Counted from the first letter of the stretch, positions 42,931-53,316 are shown. The stretch: 64,000 nucleotides of DNA from CAVRUD01 sp963849635 (GCA_963849635.1 CAWKIA010000019.1:62001-126000); one strand, 5' to 3'. Numbers and translations: made by a program. Notes: generated by a model from the sequence alone, not told the origin.

Positions 42931-44396
42931 GACGTCAGTTCCGCTGCATACTGCGCCCCGCGAGCCGTCGTTAGCGGCAAAAACCGCTTCAGCTTTCCCG
43001 TTGTCTGGCGCTCGAGGTGCTCGACTCGCTCGACCGTGATCTCCGGCGCTATCAGCCCGAGACGCTCAAGATCGCCGACGATAGCGGTGCGAAGCTGAGG
43101 AATATCCACCGCGTCCCGGCAGCGGATCGCGATGGCCGCGCCGCGCTCGGTCTGCCGCACCTGATACTCGACGATCGCGCGGTCGCGGCCTAAGCGAGAG
43201 CGGAAAATGTGGGGATGAACGGCGCCGACCCCGTCGTAGACGAAGAGGTCGTCGAGGCGGCCGTGGACGTCCTCCAGGCGGCGATGGGCCGAGCCGCAGC
43301 CGCAGCCCTGGTCGTCGGGGATCATGACGATCTCGTCGGTGATCTCGTAACGGATCAGGGGCAGGAGCGGGTTGTAGAGGTTGGTGACGAAAACCTTCGC
43401 GGAACGCACGCCGGCCGGGACGGGGCGTCCCGCGGCATCGACCGGTTCGACGATGACGAGGTCGTCGCTGAGGTGCATGCCGGGGCCGCGGCCACACGAG
43501 ATGCCCATGCCGCCTGCTTCCGAGCTCGCCCACCAGTTCATCACCGGCGCGCCCCAGGTCTCTTCAGTCACGGCGCGGATCTCGGGCAGAAGCGGTTCCG
43601 AGGCGGAGATGATGGCCCGCGGACTGATGCACAACCGGCCGGTGCGGGCGGCGTGGGCTAGCTCCGGCAGGATCGAGGGATAGGCGATGAGAGCGTCGGG
43701 GTTGGCGCGGTTCAGGCGCTCGACGATCTCGGCGATGGTCAGGGTGATCGGGACGCGGACAGCGACCATGCTCTCCGGGTCGGTAAAGGTCTGGGGCAGG
43801 GCGCTGGACATGTGGGTCGCGTGCTCGGCCGCGACCGCCACGATCACCGTCGGGCCAGAAGTCGGTTGCGGGCTCTGGAGGCGGGCGCGGATCGTGTACC
43901 GCAGGCAGCTCAGGTAGCAATCGGCCCAGCTCTCCCAGTCGTAGACGAAGACGCCGCGGTGGCCGCTAGAGCCCCCCGAGGCGACCGCATGAAAGCGATC
44001 AAGGAGATACGCATCCGAGGTGAGGCCGTCCAGGTGGCGTTCGATGCGGTCGAGCGTGAGGCGAGGATCGGACACGATCCGGTCGAAGTTGGTCATCAGG
44101 TCGTGCTTGGTCATGACCGGAATCTGAGCGAGACTGTCCTCGTTGAGCTGATCGATATCGAGATGGCCGAGCCGTTCCCGGTGCCATGGGGAACGGGCGA
44201 TCGCGGTGCGGACCAGGTTGCGCAGCCGTGTCTCGCGCTCCTCGCGCAGTCGGTCGGCGGGCCAGTTCATCCGCTCCAGATGAGCGGGCAACCGCCGGCG
44301 CATCTCATCGATGTGCTCGCAGCGGCGCGACTCGTACTGCGTGCGATTCGGGGCGCCGGCAGGCGCTGTGGCGACCAACAATCCGCTCGGTGTCAT
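42927..44396 (-). CDS. PaaK-like adenylate-forming ligase, 489 aa
   Basis: An acyl-activating enzyme related to phenylacetate-CoA ligase. The P-loop is ASGGSSGHRGVF, the A5-like region is NWWASSEAGGMGISCG, the A8-like region LPLIRYEITDEIV, and GRLDDLF with a Lys near the C-terminus (TTGKLKRFLPL) completes the fold. The ATG at 44396 follows GGAGG. It would activate an acid as AMP ester. Coupling to the methyltransferase and the nearby regulator suggests a small dedicated pathway; the acid is unknown. Confidence 0.85.
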   Translation of the reverse strand: MTPSGLLVATAPAGAPNRTQYESRRCEHIDEMRRRLPAHLERMNWPADRLREERETRLRNLVRTAIARSPWHRERLGHLDIDQLNEDSLAQIPVMTKHDLMTNFDRIVSDPRLTLDRIERHLDGLTSDAYLLDRFHAVASGGSSGHRGVFVYDWESWADCYLSCLRYTIRARLQSPQPTSGPTVIVAVAAEHATHMSSALPQTFTDPESMVAVRVPITLTIAEIVERLNRANPDALIAYPSILPELAHAARTGRLCISPRAIISASEPLLPEIRAVTEETWGAPVMNWWASSEAGGMGISCGRGPGMHLSDDLVIVEPVDAAGRPVPAGVRSAKVFVTNLYNPLLPLIRYEITDEIVMIPDDQGCGCGSAHRRLEDVHGRLDDLFVYDGVGAVHPHIFRSRLGRDRAIVEYQVRQTERGAAIAIRCRDAVDIPQLRTAIVGDLERLGLIAPEITVERVEHLERQTTGKLKRFLPLTTARGAQYAAELTS

Positions 44397-44474
44397 GGCC
44401 CGGTGCCTCCGCATGAAGCATTCACCGTCTCAGCCGACGCGTCCATCGATCGCGCGGCCTTGACGACGAGTCTT

Positions 44475-44689
44475 TCATTGGAGGTGGGCCGACAACACCG
44501 ACACTACCCGGACGTTTCCCGGACGATCTGGGAGACGGCTACTCCTTGCCACTGATCGTACGCTGGCGGTGACGTCGACGACGATCCCGTCGGGGTCTTC
44601 CACTTTGAAGGATTGGGTCGGGGGGACCGGAGTGAGCGCTCCAAGTTGCTGGCCGCCAGTCCGACGTGAACCAGAGCCGTGGTAGACAC
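44475..44689 (-). pseudogene. VOC/glyoxalase-family gene remnant with internal deletion
   Basis: GTG 44689 begins STTALVHVGLAASNLERSLR, a normal VOC N-terminus. The sequence then jumps, in another frame, to QSFKVEDPDGIVVDVTAS, the usual end of the fold. The middle, about 80 codons, is gone. Stop at 44475. Confidence 0.65.
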
Positions 44690-44774
44690 GAGGGCGATTG
44701 CTCCTAAAAAGAACGCTGGCGATTCAGCCCTCACCCCGGTGCGCAGCGCCGAGATGATGGTTATTTCCTTTCTC

Positions 44775-47472
44775 CTACGATACCCGACTCTGCCCGGTCT
44801 CGATAGTGGCGGCTGAGGACTCCGCCAATGCGGCATGGGCGGCGGCGAGGCGGGCAATGGGGACGCGGAACGGGGAGCAACTGACGTAGTCCAGCCCAGC
44901 GGCGTGGCAGAACGCGATTGAGGCGGGGTCGCCACCGTGCTCGCCACAGATCCCAGTCGACAAGTTGCGGTTTTGCGGTGCGGCCACGTTCGACGCCGAT
45001 CCGGACCAGCTCACCGACGCCTGCCTGGTCGATGGTACGGAAGGGATCGGCAGCGAGGATGCCACGAGAGAGGTAGTCCGGGAGGAAGCGGCCGGCGTCA
45101 TCGCGACTGAGGCCGAAAGTCATCTGGGTAAGGTCGTTGGTGCCGAAGCTCATGAAATCGGCATGGGCGGCGATCTCGCCGGCGAGGAGGGCGGCCCTGG
45201 GCAGCTCGATCATGGTGCCGATCTCGAGGTGGACCCGGCGTCCGGCCTCGGCGAAGCACTCGGCGGCGGTGGACTTGATCAGGGCCCGCTGGCGGCGGAG
45301 CTCTTCCGGGTCGGCGACAAGCGGGACCATGATCTGAGGGTAGACCGGGATGTGATCGTCGACGCAGGCGAGCGCGGCGCGGACGATGGCCCGGGTCTGC
45401 ATCCTGGTGATCTCCGGGCGGGAGATGCCGAGGCGGACGCCGCGGTGGCCGAGCATCGGGTTGACTTCGCGCAGAGCGGCGATCCGAGTGCGAATCGCTT
45501 CGGGTGTCTGCCAGAGGCGGAGGGCGAGGTCGGCGATCTCCCGTTCGCCGTGGGGCAGGAACTCATGCAGGGGCGGGTCGAGCGTGCGAATGACGACCGG
45601 CAGGCCGTCCATCGCCTTGAAAATGCCGCGGAAGTCCTCAAACTGGAAGGCTTCGAGTTCGGAGAGGGCAGCGTCGCGAGTGGCCTGATCCTCGGCCAGG
45701 ATTAGGGTGCGCATCGCGGCGATGCGGTCCTCGCCAAAGAACATGTGCTCGGTGCGGCAGAGCCCGATGCCGCCGGCGCCGAGGGAGCGGGCGCGGGCGG
45801 CATCGGCCGGGGTGTCGGCGTTGGCGCGAACCCCGAGACGGCGCTCGTCGTCTGCCCAGACGAGGAGCGTCTGGATGTCGCCCACGAGATCGGGTTGGAC
45901 GAGCGGGGCGCGGCCGAGGATGACGCGGCCGCTCGCGCCATCGATGGTGATCTCGTCGCCGGCGTGGATGGTCATGTCGCCGGCGCGGAGGGTGCCGGCG
46001 GCGAGGTCGATCTGGATCGATTCGGCGCCGGTGATGGTGGGTTTGCCCATGCCCCGGGCGACGACGGCGGCATGGGAGGTCATTCCGCCGCGGGTGGTGA
46101 GGATGGCGGCGACGGAGGCCATCGCCGGAAAGTCCTCGGCGGCGGTCTCGGGGCGGACGAGGACGATCGCTTCGCCCGCTTCGGCACGGGCCTGGGCGGC
46201 TTCAGGATCGAAGACGATGCGGCCCGAGGCAGCGCCGGGGCTGGCGGGGAGGCCGGTGGCGAAGACGTTCACCGGGGCGTTTTCGTCGAGGCGGGCATGG
46301 AGCAGGAGTTCGAGTTGGGCCGGGGAGATGCGGCTGATGGCCGTGGGCCGGTCGATAGCGCCCTCTTTGACCAGATCGACGGCGATGCGGACGGCGGCCG
46401 GGGCGGAGCGCTGGCCGCGGCGGGTCTGGAGGAGGTAGAGGCGCTCCTCTTCGATGGTGAACTCGATGTCCTGCATGTCGCTGTCATGGGCTTCGAGCCG
46501 GGCGGCGAGGTCGAGCAGGCGGGTGTAGGACGGCCACCAGCGGGGATCGTCGGCCATCGCCTCGAGCGGGATGGGGGTGCGGGTGCCGGCGACGACGTCT
46601 TCTCCCTGGGCGTTGGCGAGGAACTCGCCGAAGAGACCGGGAGCGCCGGTATTGGGGTTGCGCGTGAAGGCGACGCCGGTGCCCGAGGTCTCGCCCATGT
46701 TGCCGAAGACCATTGCCTGGACTGTGGCTGCGGTGCCGAGATCGTCTGGAATGGCGTGGGCGCGGCGGTAAGCAACAGCGCGGGGAGTGTTCCAGGAGCG
46801 GAAGACGGCGAGGATGGCGGCCCGGAGTTGCTCCTTGGGCTCGGTGGGGAACGGCTCGCCGGCGGCGGCGATCAGGCTCTGGTAGGCGGTGATGAGCTGG
46901 CGGCGACCGCGGGCGGGGAGATCATGGACAGTGGCGACTCCGGCGCGGGCGCAGGCAGCGGCGGCGGCCTGGGCGAAGCGATCGGCGGGGATCTCGCGGA
47001 CGACCCGCCCGAACATCTCGATGACGCGGGCGTAGGAGTCGAGGGCGAAGTGTTCGCGGGCGTTGCCGGGACGGCCGCCGAGGCCAACGAGGGTGTCGTC
47101 GTTGAGGCCGATGTTGAGGATGGTATCCATCATCCCGGGCATAGAGATGGCGGCCCCGGAGCGGACGGAGAGGAGCAACGGGCGCGTGGGATCGCCAAAG
47201 CGTTTGTCAGTGGCTGACTCAATGGCTTCCAAGGCCGACTCGACTTCGTCCCAGAGATTTGAAGGTGGCTCGCCGTTTGCGGAGTAGGCGCGGCAGGCGT
47301 CCGTGGTGACGGTGAATCCGGGAGGGACGGGCAGCCCGAGGCGGGTCATCTCGGCCAGGTTGGCGCCCTTGCCGCCGAGGAGGTCGCGAAGGCCGGCATT
47401 CCCGGCAGAGAAAGGCATGACCCAACGGGCAGAACTGGTCGTCGTGGCATCGTGTCCAAGGCGCGACAGCAT
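44775..47472 (-). pseudogene. ppdK: Pyruvate, phosphate dikinase with a frameshift near the C-terminus
   Basis: Interconverts pyruvate, ATP and phosphate with PEP, AMP and PPi. All domains are readable. The nucleotide-grasp N-terminus holds LLGGKGANLAEM, the phosphohistidine domain GGMTSHAAVVARG, and the PEP-binding barrel GGIGLCRTEHMFF and MSFGTNDLTQMTFGLSRDD. The frame breaks at about 44971-44974, a T4 run (A4 on the coding strand). Removing one base restores NLSTGICGEHGGDP, which contains the catalytic Cys, and the normal end at 44775. As read, translation instead runs to 44761 in the wrong frame. The start ATG 47472 has GGAGGG six bases upstream. Total length would be about 898 aa. Confidence 0.9.
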
Positions 47473-47794
47473 GAGATCCCTCCAGTACGGCTGGTCCAGG
47501 CGGACAAGCGAACGGCGCGACTCGGCGGTCGAGCGCGGCGTGGCCGCGGATTCGATCGCCACCGATGGACGATGCGCACCCGTGCGCCGCACCTGACAGC
47601 ATTGGGAGGGGCAGGCTCTCACTGTAGCGGATGGAGAGGCGATTGGGAACCGGACCTTCGGGGTGTTTCTTGCATCTCCGGTGTAGCCATGTGGGTAGAG
47701 GCAACCCGGCTACCGTTCTTGACGTACATCTACAGTGAGACGTGGCCCTGCGTGTGCGGCGGATGCGTCGATCGAGCACTGAGGAGCAAATCAG
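47473..47794. other. Intergenic region, 322 bases
   Basis: Divergent spacer with promoters for the dikinase and the acidic protein. I see no other structure. Confidence 0.4.
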
Positions 47795-48496
47795 ATGGGA
47801 TTTCTGAAGCGGTTATTCGGCGGTGGAGATGACGAGGAGCGGTACCGGCCGGTATCGCAACCGCCGCGCCGGGGCTATCAGGATGACGAGGGACTTTCCG
47901 AGGACCAGCGGGCGATCGAGCGGTACCGCTACATGCTGCGGACGGCGCCGCCGGAGACGCTGGAGGAGTCGCACGCCGAGGCGTTCGCGCAGTTAACTCC
48001 GGAGCAGCGCCAGATGGTGCTGGCGGAGTTATCGGCCGAATTGCCCGAGCGAGAGCGGATCGCCGCCGAGCGGGCGGGCGATGACCCACGGGCGTTGGCC
48101 CGCACGGCGACCCGGGCGGAGTTGCGCCAGCCCGGCACGATGGAGCGGACCTTCTCCCGGGTGGACAGCCGACCCGGGTTTGGCGGGATCGGGATGGGTG
48201 GCCTGATGGCGGGCGGGTTCTTCAGTTCGTTCGCCGGGGTGATGGTCGGCAGCCTGATCGCCCAGTCATTCTTCGACAACGACTCGGGGTCAGATGGTGG
48301 CGACTCCGGTGGTGATTCCGGCGATTCTGGTGAGGGCGCCGGATTCGATGACCAGGCGGCAGACGCCGGCTTTGATGGCGGCGACTACGGCGGAGGGGAT
48401 ATCGGCGCGGGGGACGTTGGCGGCGATATCGGAGGTGATATCGGCGGCGGGGACTTTGGTGACTTTGGTGGTGGTGATTTCGGCGGGGATTTCTAG
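47795..48496 (+). CDS. Protein with basic N-terminus and Gly/Asp-rich C-terminus, 233 aa
   Basis: A protein of unknown function with three parts. Residues 1-40 are polar (MGFLKRLFGGGDDEER), 40-125 form a helical domain (TPEQRQMVLAELSAELPERER), and a short hydrophobic Gly-rich segment (GIGMGGLMAGGFFSSFAGVMVGSLI) may enter a membrane. The last 75 residues are almost only Gly, Asp and Ser (GGDFGDFGG repeats). GAGGAG precedes the ATG. The tail resembles those of other Gly-rich membrane-associated proteins; the role is unknown. Confidence 0.65.
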   Translation: MGFLKRLFGGGDDEERYRPVSQPPRRGYQDDEGLSEDQRAIERYRYMLRTAPPETLEESHAEAFAQLTPEQRQMVLAELSAELPERERIAAERAGDDPRALARTATRAELRQPGTMERTFSRVDSRPGFGGIGMGGLMAGGFFSSFAGVMVGSLIAQSFFDNDSGSDGGDSGGDSGDSGEGAGFDDQAADAGFDGGDYGGGDIGAGDVGGDIGGDIGGGDFGDFGGGDFGGDF

Positions 48497-48618
48497 AAAT
48501 GGGGGGTTGGAGAGCCCTGTCCGGGCGTTGCCCGGAGACTCGAAGTCCCGTGCTAATTGACGGAAGCCGATAGAAACCGGCGGGAGCGCCGGGGCGGTTC
48601 GAATTGGCCCCGACAGTA

Positions 48619-48749
48619 CGCCTCGTAGGGGCGGACCGATGTGTCCGCCCGGTATCCAAACGCGTCGTCCCGCATTGGGAACGGCGTTTCCACATCGGCA
48701 TGCGTCGGTTGGTGGCCTGGCGGACACGGAGGTCCGCCCCTACGAGGCG
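48619..48749. repeat. GTAGGGGCGGACC-type inverted-repeat element
   Basis: Perfect 19-bp arms (48619-48637 and 48731-48749; arm begins CGCCTCGTAGGGGCGGACC) enclose about 93 bases with an inner GTCCGCC/GGCGGAC pair. A related unit is at 56917-56999. Confidence 0.6.
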
Positions 48750-48831
48750 AGGCGCCGTTTCCAAATCGGACCACGGCCTCGCGTCGCCCTGTCCTCTTCC
48801 GTCCTTCCCGCCTGCCCGCCTTCCCGCCTCG

Positions 48832-50080
48832 TTATTGGCAGACCCATTCGTTGCGGCGGCCGACGGACCACATCCAGGCGGCGGCGTTGGCGTTCGCCCA
48901 GGCTTCGAAGACGTCGTTGTCGGCGAAGGGGGTGCTTTCCCAGGTACTGGGGACGAACTGGAAGAGGCCGTAGGATCCTGACCGGTTGACGGCGGTGGCG
49001 ATCAGGTTCGACTCACACTCGGCGACGCGGAGCATGGCGTCCGGGTTCTGGCCGTAGCGTTTGGCGGCGTCGGTGATGAACGTGCGGATCGTGGCGCGGT
49101 TGTAGCCGTAGCGGTCGACCGGTTTTGCCGGGGGAAGTAAGTATTCGGCGGAGACCCAGCCCATGCGACTGCCGAAGAAGACGCGGTAGAAGCCGTTGCT
49201 GGCGGAGCCGGAGAGGCGGACTTCGGTGCCGGCGGGTAGGACGGTGATGATGCTGCCTGACCGGCTGGGGCTGGCGCGAAGGTTGAGGTCTTCCACCACG
49301 ATGGCGATGCCGGAGCCGGCGGACTTGGCGACGAAGCCGGTGTTGGTTGGTTCCTGGGCGACGGGCGCGGGGCCGCCAGTATCGAGGTAGATCTGGGAGA
49401 CCCAACCGGACGTGCTGCCATACCAGACCTTGGCGAAGCCGTTCTGGGTGTCGCCGGTGGTCTCGACCCTGGTGCCGCGCGGGATAACGGTGATGACGCT
49501 GCCGCTTGTGCTGGGGCTGGTGCGCAGGTTGAGGTTGTCGGTGACGATGTAGATGCCCTGGGGGAATGAGCCAGAGGCAGATCCGCCGCCACCTCCGCCA
49601 GATGAGCCCGAGACGACGGAGAGATAGGGGCTTGACGCCCAGCCGCGGACGCCGTTGTAGGTGACGGCGTAGAACCCGCGGCGGGTGCCGCGAATCTTGA
49701 CTTCCGCGCCGGCGGGCATGACGAGCACGACGCCATTGGCGGTGCTGGGGCCAGCGCGGAGGTTGAGGGCTTCTGTGACACGGGCGATCGAGCCGACGAC
49801 CGAACTACCAAAGCGGAGATATTGGCCGGACGCCCAGCCGGTGGTACCGTCGTAGCCGACGGAGTAGAAGCCATTTTCCAGGGCCGCCGGTGACGGTGAC
49901 CCGGGCGCCAGCGGGGATCACCCGCCAGATCTGAGAGCCAAGAACGGGCGAGGCCCTGAGGTTGAGGGCGTCGGTGGTGGTGGCGGTCGAGGCGGCAGCG
50001 ACTTGGCGCTCGCTGCCGGAAACGAGGAGACCGCCGAAGGCGAGCGCCATGCTCACCACGATAACAAAGCCGCGTGACAC
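48832..50080 (-). pseudogene. Secreted SH3b-repeat lytic transglycosylase-like protein, frameshifted
   Basis: GTG 50080, preceded by a GGGGGGA site, starts a signal peptide (VIVVSMALAFGGLLVSGSE). Four SH3b repeats follow (ALNLRASP, ALNLRAGPST, NLNLRTSPST, DLNLRASPSR). A transglycosylase-like domain ends the protein: ECESNLIATAVNRSGSYGLFQFVPSTW. Its Glu is the likely catalytic acid. The frame breaks in the first SH3b repeat near 49881-49890; one base removed restores TGALENGFYSV. The length modulo three is one, in keeping with a single extra base. The family trims peptidoglycan. Confidence 0.8.
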
Positions 50081-50124
50081 GCCGTCCCCCCTGATTGGCC
50101 CGGGCGCGGGGTCCCATGCGGGTG

Positions 50125-50163
50125 GTGTACGTACACATATTAGGCGCAGAGGTGTACGTACGC
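50125..50163. promoter_or_regulatory. Two tandem GTGTACGTAC-type palindromes
   Basis: GTGTACGTACAC (50125-50136) and GTGTACGTACGC (50152-50163) lie 27 bases apart and 45-83 bases upstream of the SH3b/transglycosylase start. They look like a paired operator. A third copy is at 1595-1604. Confidence 0.45.
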
Positions 50164-50245
50164 AAGGGGAAGCGGGATACGTGGCGGGAGAGGGCAAGAT
50201 GGGTCGGCGGGAAGATGAAGAGGAGACGAAGCGTTCTCCGCCGGC

Positions 50246-50391
50246 TTGTCATCCTGAGCTTGCGAGGATCTTGGCGCGTGAGCGCCTTCCGTACTCGTTC
50301 GACTATGTGGGGCATTGCGGGTAACACAGTGTGTCGGGGTTGGCAGCAAAGGCCGCGCGGCGGCAAAGATCCTTCGCACGCTCAGGATGAT
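50246..50391. repeat. REP-like palindromic element, copy 2
   Basis: Arms beginning GTCATCCTGAGCTTGCGAGG (50246) and ending ATCCTTCGCACGCTCAGGAT (about 50368-50388) pair imperfectly. It lies on one side of the GIY-YIG gene. Confidence 0.7.
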
Positions 50392-50451
50392 GTCGGGATG
50401 GTGCGCTCGGCACGAGGTATGACAAGCCTGGATCTCGAAAAATGGGTGTGG

Positions 50452-50742
50452 CTAGTCAACGATGTCCGAATACAGGTCGCGCCAGGTGGGATTGCTTGAC
50501 TCGATGAGGGCGATTTTCTTTGCACGAAGCCAGCCTTTGAGTTCCTTCTCGCGAGCGATTGCAGATGTGGGGTCCGGATAAGTCTCGATGTGGACTAGTC
50601 GGGTGATGTTGTAGCGAGTCGTGAAGCCTTCAATCGCGCCGGATCGATGTTGCCAGACCCTACGAGTGAGATTATTGGTTACCCCGATATAGAGAACCTT
50701 CTTCCAACTGGCCATGACGTAGACGTAGTAGTTGTCGGCCAC
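50452..50742 (-). CDS. Single-domain GIY-YIG nuclease family protein, 96 aa
   Basis: A compact GIY-YIG fold protein. The signature strands are YYVYVMAS and VLYIGVTNNLTRRVWQHR (catalytic Tyr and Arg), and the second half holds EKELKGWLRAKKIALIES, with the Glu expected to bind metal. Such stand-alone proteins (YhbQ-like) cleave or process DNA, but their roles are mostly unknown. The gene sits between REP-like copies 2 and 3, with arms of similar sequence on both sides. Confidence 0.88.
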   Translation of the reverse strand: MADNYYVYVMASWKKVLYIGVTNNLTRRVWQHRSGAIEGFTTRYNITRLVHIETYPDPTSAIAREKELKGWLRAKKIALIESSNPTWRDLYSDIVD

Positions 50743-50772
50743 GGCGTTCTCTCAGTCGCGTCAATCACGACT

Positions 50773-50894
50773 GTCATCCTGAGCTTGCGAAGGATCTTGG
50801 CGCTTTAGCGCTTTCGTGCTCATTCCAAACCGCGACGCCTCGGTCGGTGACCAAGGCCGTAAACGGCCAAGATCCTTCGCAAGCTCAGGATGAC
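50773..50894. repeat. REP-like palindromic element, copy 3
   Basis: Arms GTCATCCTGAGCTTGCGAAG (50773) and GATCCTTCGCAAGCTCAGGA (50871-50890) are perfectly complementary over the core. Inner small hairpins (GGCGCTTTAGCGC and GGCCGTAAACGGCC) occur. Confidence 0.75.
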
Positions 50895-50929
50895 GTCGGT
50901 AAGGTGGAGCGTCGTTTGCTCTTCCTCCT

Positions 50930-52033
50930 CTAGATGACGATGCGCCCATTTCGCAGGAACGGAACTCCGTCGATGTCGATTTGGCCGCCGTCGCGGAGGT
51001 CGCAGATCATGTCCCAGTGGATGGCGGATTTGTTGGTGGAGCCGGTGAGGGGGTAGCCGGCTCCCAGGGCCATATGGACGGTGCCGCCGATCTTCTCGTC
51101 GAAGAGGATGTTTTTGATGAAGCGGGTAATGTCGAAGTTGGTGCCGATGGCGAATTCGCCCAGGTAGCGGGCGCCGGGGTCGGTATCGAGGGTCTGAATC
51201 AGGTAGTTCTCGTTGCGGGCGGCGGTGGCTTCGACGGCTTTGCCGTCGCGGAAGACGAGGCGGATGTCCTCGATCTCGCGGCCGGCGGTAACGACGGGGA
51301 AGGAGAAGCGAACGTGGCCGTTGGCGGAATTTTCGACCGGGCCGGTGAAGATCTCGCCGTCGGGGAAGTTGTGGGTGCCGTGGGCATTGATCCAGGTGCG
51401 GCCGGCGACGTTGACAGTTAGGTCGGTACCGGGTCCGGTGAGGTGGACTTCTGATTTTCCGCGGAGCCAGTCGATGATGCGCTCCTGGTCTACGTGGACC
51501 TTCTTCCAGGCAGCGATCGGATCGGGCTCGTGCAGTTTGCCGGCGCGGAAAACGAAGTCGGCGAAATCGGCGGTGGACATGCCGGCGTCCTGGGCGTAGG
51601 CGTTGGTGGGGAAAAGGGTGAGAGTCCAGTGGAGCTCGCCGCTGGCGTCGCGGGCGAGGTACTTCTCCAGCATCTCCGTGCGAGCCTGCTGCATCAGCCT
51701 CTGACGGGAGGGATCGACGGCGGAGGCGGCTTTGGTGTTGGTGTCGGCCATGATGTGGATGGAGACGTCGGTTTGCTCGCGGAGGAATCGCTCGACCGGG
51801 GTGATGTAGGTGAGCTGATCGTCGGAGCCGTGGGTGAGGAGTTCGACGCCGAGATCGGGGTAGGAGGGGATCATGACGGGGTACCCGCCCCGGGCGATGA
51901 CCTCGCGGTAGACGGCCCGGTGGAGCGGTTCGGCGGCGACGCCGCCGATGATGGCGACCGTTTGGCCGGGTTCGACCACCACCGAGTAGCCGGCGAGCAC
52001 TTGGGCGAGGGTGGCGAGACGGGGATCGGTCAC
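50930..52033 (-). CDS. Aminopeptidase, M29 family, 367 aa
   Basis: A metal-dependent leucyl-type aminopeptidase (thermophilic aminopeptidase family). The conserved tail motifs are present: NFPDGEIFTGP, YLGEFAIGTN (metal Glu), the KIGGTVHMALGAGYP segment with His and Tyr, and AIHWDMICDLR with the His-x-Asp pair. It releases N-terminal amino acids in the cytoplasm. GTG 52033 is chosen because AAAGGAG lies six bases upstream. The frame runs open upstream for 55 codons without protein character. Confidence 0.9.
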   Translation of the reverse strand: MTDPRLATLAQVLAGYSVVVEPGQTVAIIGGVAAEPLHRAVYREVIARGGYPVMIPSYPDLGVELLTHGSDDQLTYITPVERFLREQTDVSIHIMADTNTKAASAVDPSRQRLMQQARTEMLEKYLARDASGELHWTLTLFPTNAYAQDAGMSTADFADFVFRAGKLHEPDPIAAWKKVHVDQERIIDWLRGKSEVHLTGPGTDLTVNVAGRTWINAHGTHNFPDGEIFTGPVENSANGHVRFSFPVVTAGREIEDIRLVFRDGKAVEATAARNENYLIQTLDTDPGARYLGEFAIGTNFDITRFIKNILFDEKIGGTVHMALGAGYPLTGSTNKSAIHWDMICDLRDGGQIDIDGVPFLRNGRIVI

Positions 52034-52202
52034 GGGGGCTCCTTTTGAGGCGGCAAGGCGGCAAGGCGGTAAGTAGAAGGTGGCGTCTTGGGGACGCTGG
52101 GGGGTTATACCACTCGGGCGAATGCAGCGATGACCAAAGTGGGCGGGGGCGTGCGAGAATCGGCGCCCTTGGGTATTGGTGCGAGCGCAGGAGGGCATTG
52201 GG

Positions 52203-53316
52203 GTGGGTGATCCGACGGTGAAGGTGCAGGCGGTGCTGGATGAGCTGGTGGCGAGTGGCGAAGAGACCGGGTTGCAGCTAGCGGTCTACCAGCACGGCAA
52301 GCTGGTGATCGATGCCTGGGCGGGGGTGACCCAAAGGGGTGGGTCGACGCCGGTCGATGGCGACACGATGTTCACGGTCTACTCGTGCAGCAAGGGGATC
52401 ACCGCGGCGGCGCTGCATTTGCTGGCGGAGCGCGGGGTGATCGAGTACGACGCGCCGATCGCGACCTACTGGCCGGAGTTCGGGAAGAACGGCAAGGAAG
52501 GCGTCACGATCAGGCACGCGCTGACGCACACGGCGGGGCTGATGCAGGTGCCGGAGGGGACGACCCCGGCGGAGCAGGCGAACTGGGCGCTGATGTGCGA
52601 GCGGATGGCGGAGGCGACTCCGCTGTGGGAGCCGGGGAGCCAGCTCTGCTACCACGCCATCACGTATGGCTGGATCTTGGGCGGAGTGGCGGAGCGGGCG
52701 GATGGGCGACCGTTCGGGCAGATCGTGGCCGAGGATCTGGCGAAGCCACTTGGGATCGATGGGCTGTTCATGGGTGCGCCGGAGTCGGAGCTGGGGCGGA
52801 TCGCCGACCTGAAACAGTCGCCGGAGGTCCTGGCGCCGGCGCCGCCGCCGAAGATCCCGAACATCGGCCCGGCGGAGTTGATGGCCGATAGCACGTTGAA
52901 CAGCGCGGAGACGCGGAAAGTCGTGCCTGCCGGCGCACGGGATGGTGACGAGTGCCCGGTCGATGGCGCGGCTGTATGCCTCGTTGATCGGCGATGGGGT
53001 TGATGGGGTGCGGTTGCTGCCGGAGTCGCGGGTGGCGATTGGGTCGAAGCTGCAAATCAAGGAGCTTGACGCGAATTCCGGCATGATGGGGCGAATTGCC
53101 CTGGGATGGGGTGTCGGGCACGCCGAGTCGGCAGGCGGGACACGGGAATCGGCCTTCGGACACGGCGGATACGGCGGGACGTACGGCGGCGCCGATCCGG
53201 ACTATGGGCTGGCGATCGGATTCACCAAGAACTACCTGACGATGGGCGAGGTTGGTGAGACGTCGACGTATACGGTGCTCAATGCGGCGCGGGAGGCGTT
53301 GGGGGTGCCGAATTAG
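52203..53316 (+). pseudogene. Class C beta-lactamase/EstB-type serine hydrolase, frameshifted
   Basis: A beta-lactamase-fold hydrolase. The active-site SxxK is YSCSKGIT (about residue 60), the Tyr is in LCYHAITYGW, and the HGG triad in SAFGHGGYGGT. The frame breaks near 52928-52941 (after RKVVPAG); the C-terminal half continues as MVTSARSMARLYASLIGDG through TKNYLTMG to ALGVPN. One extra base would explain it. Start GTG 52203 follows AGGAGGG. The stop TAG (53314-53316) is also the left flank of an IS701-type element. Confidence 0.85.

Noticed and set aside
47795..48496. Gly/Asp repeats as RTX calcium-binding toxin repeats
   Set aside because: The pattern GGDFGDFGG lacks the nonapeptide GGxGxDxUx spacing and the protein has no toxin or secretion domain.
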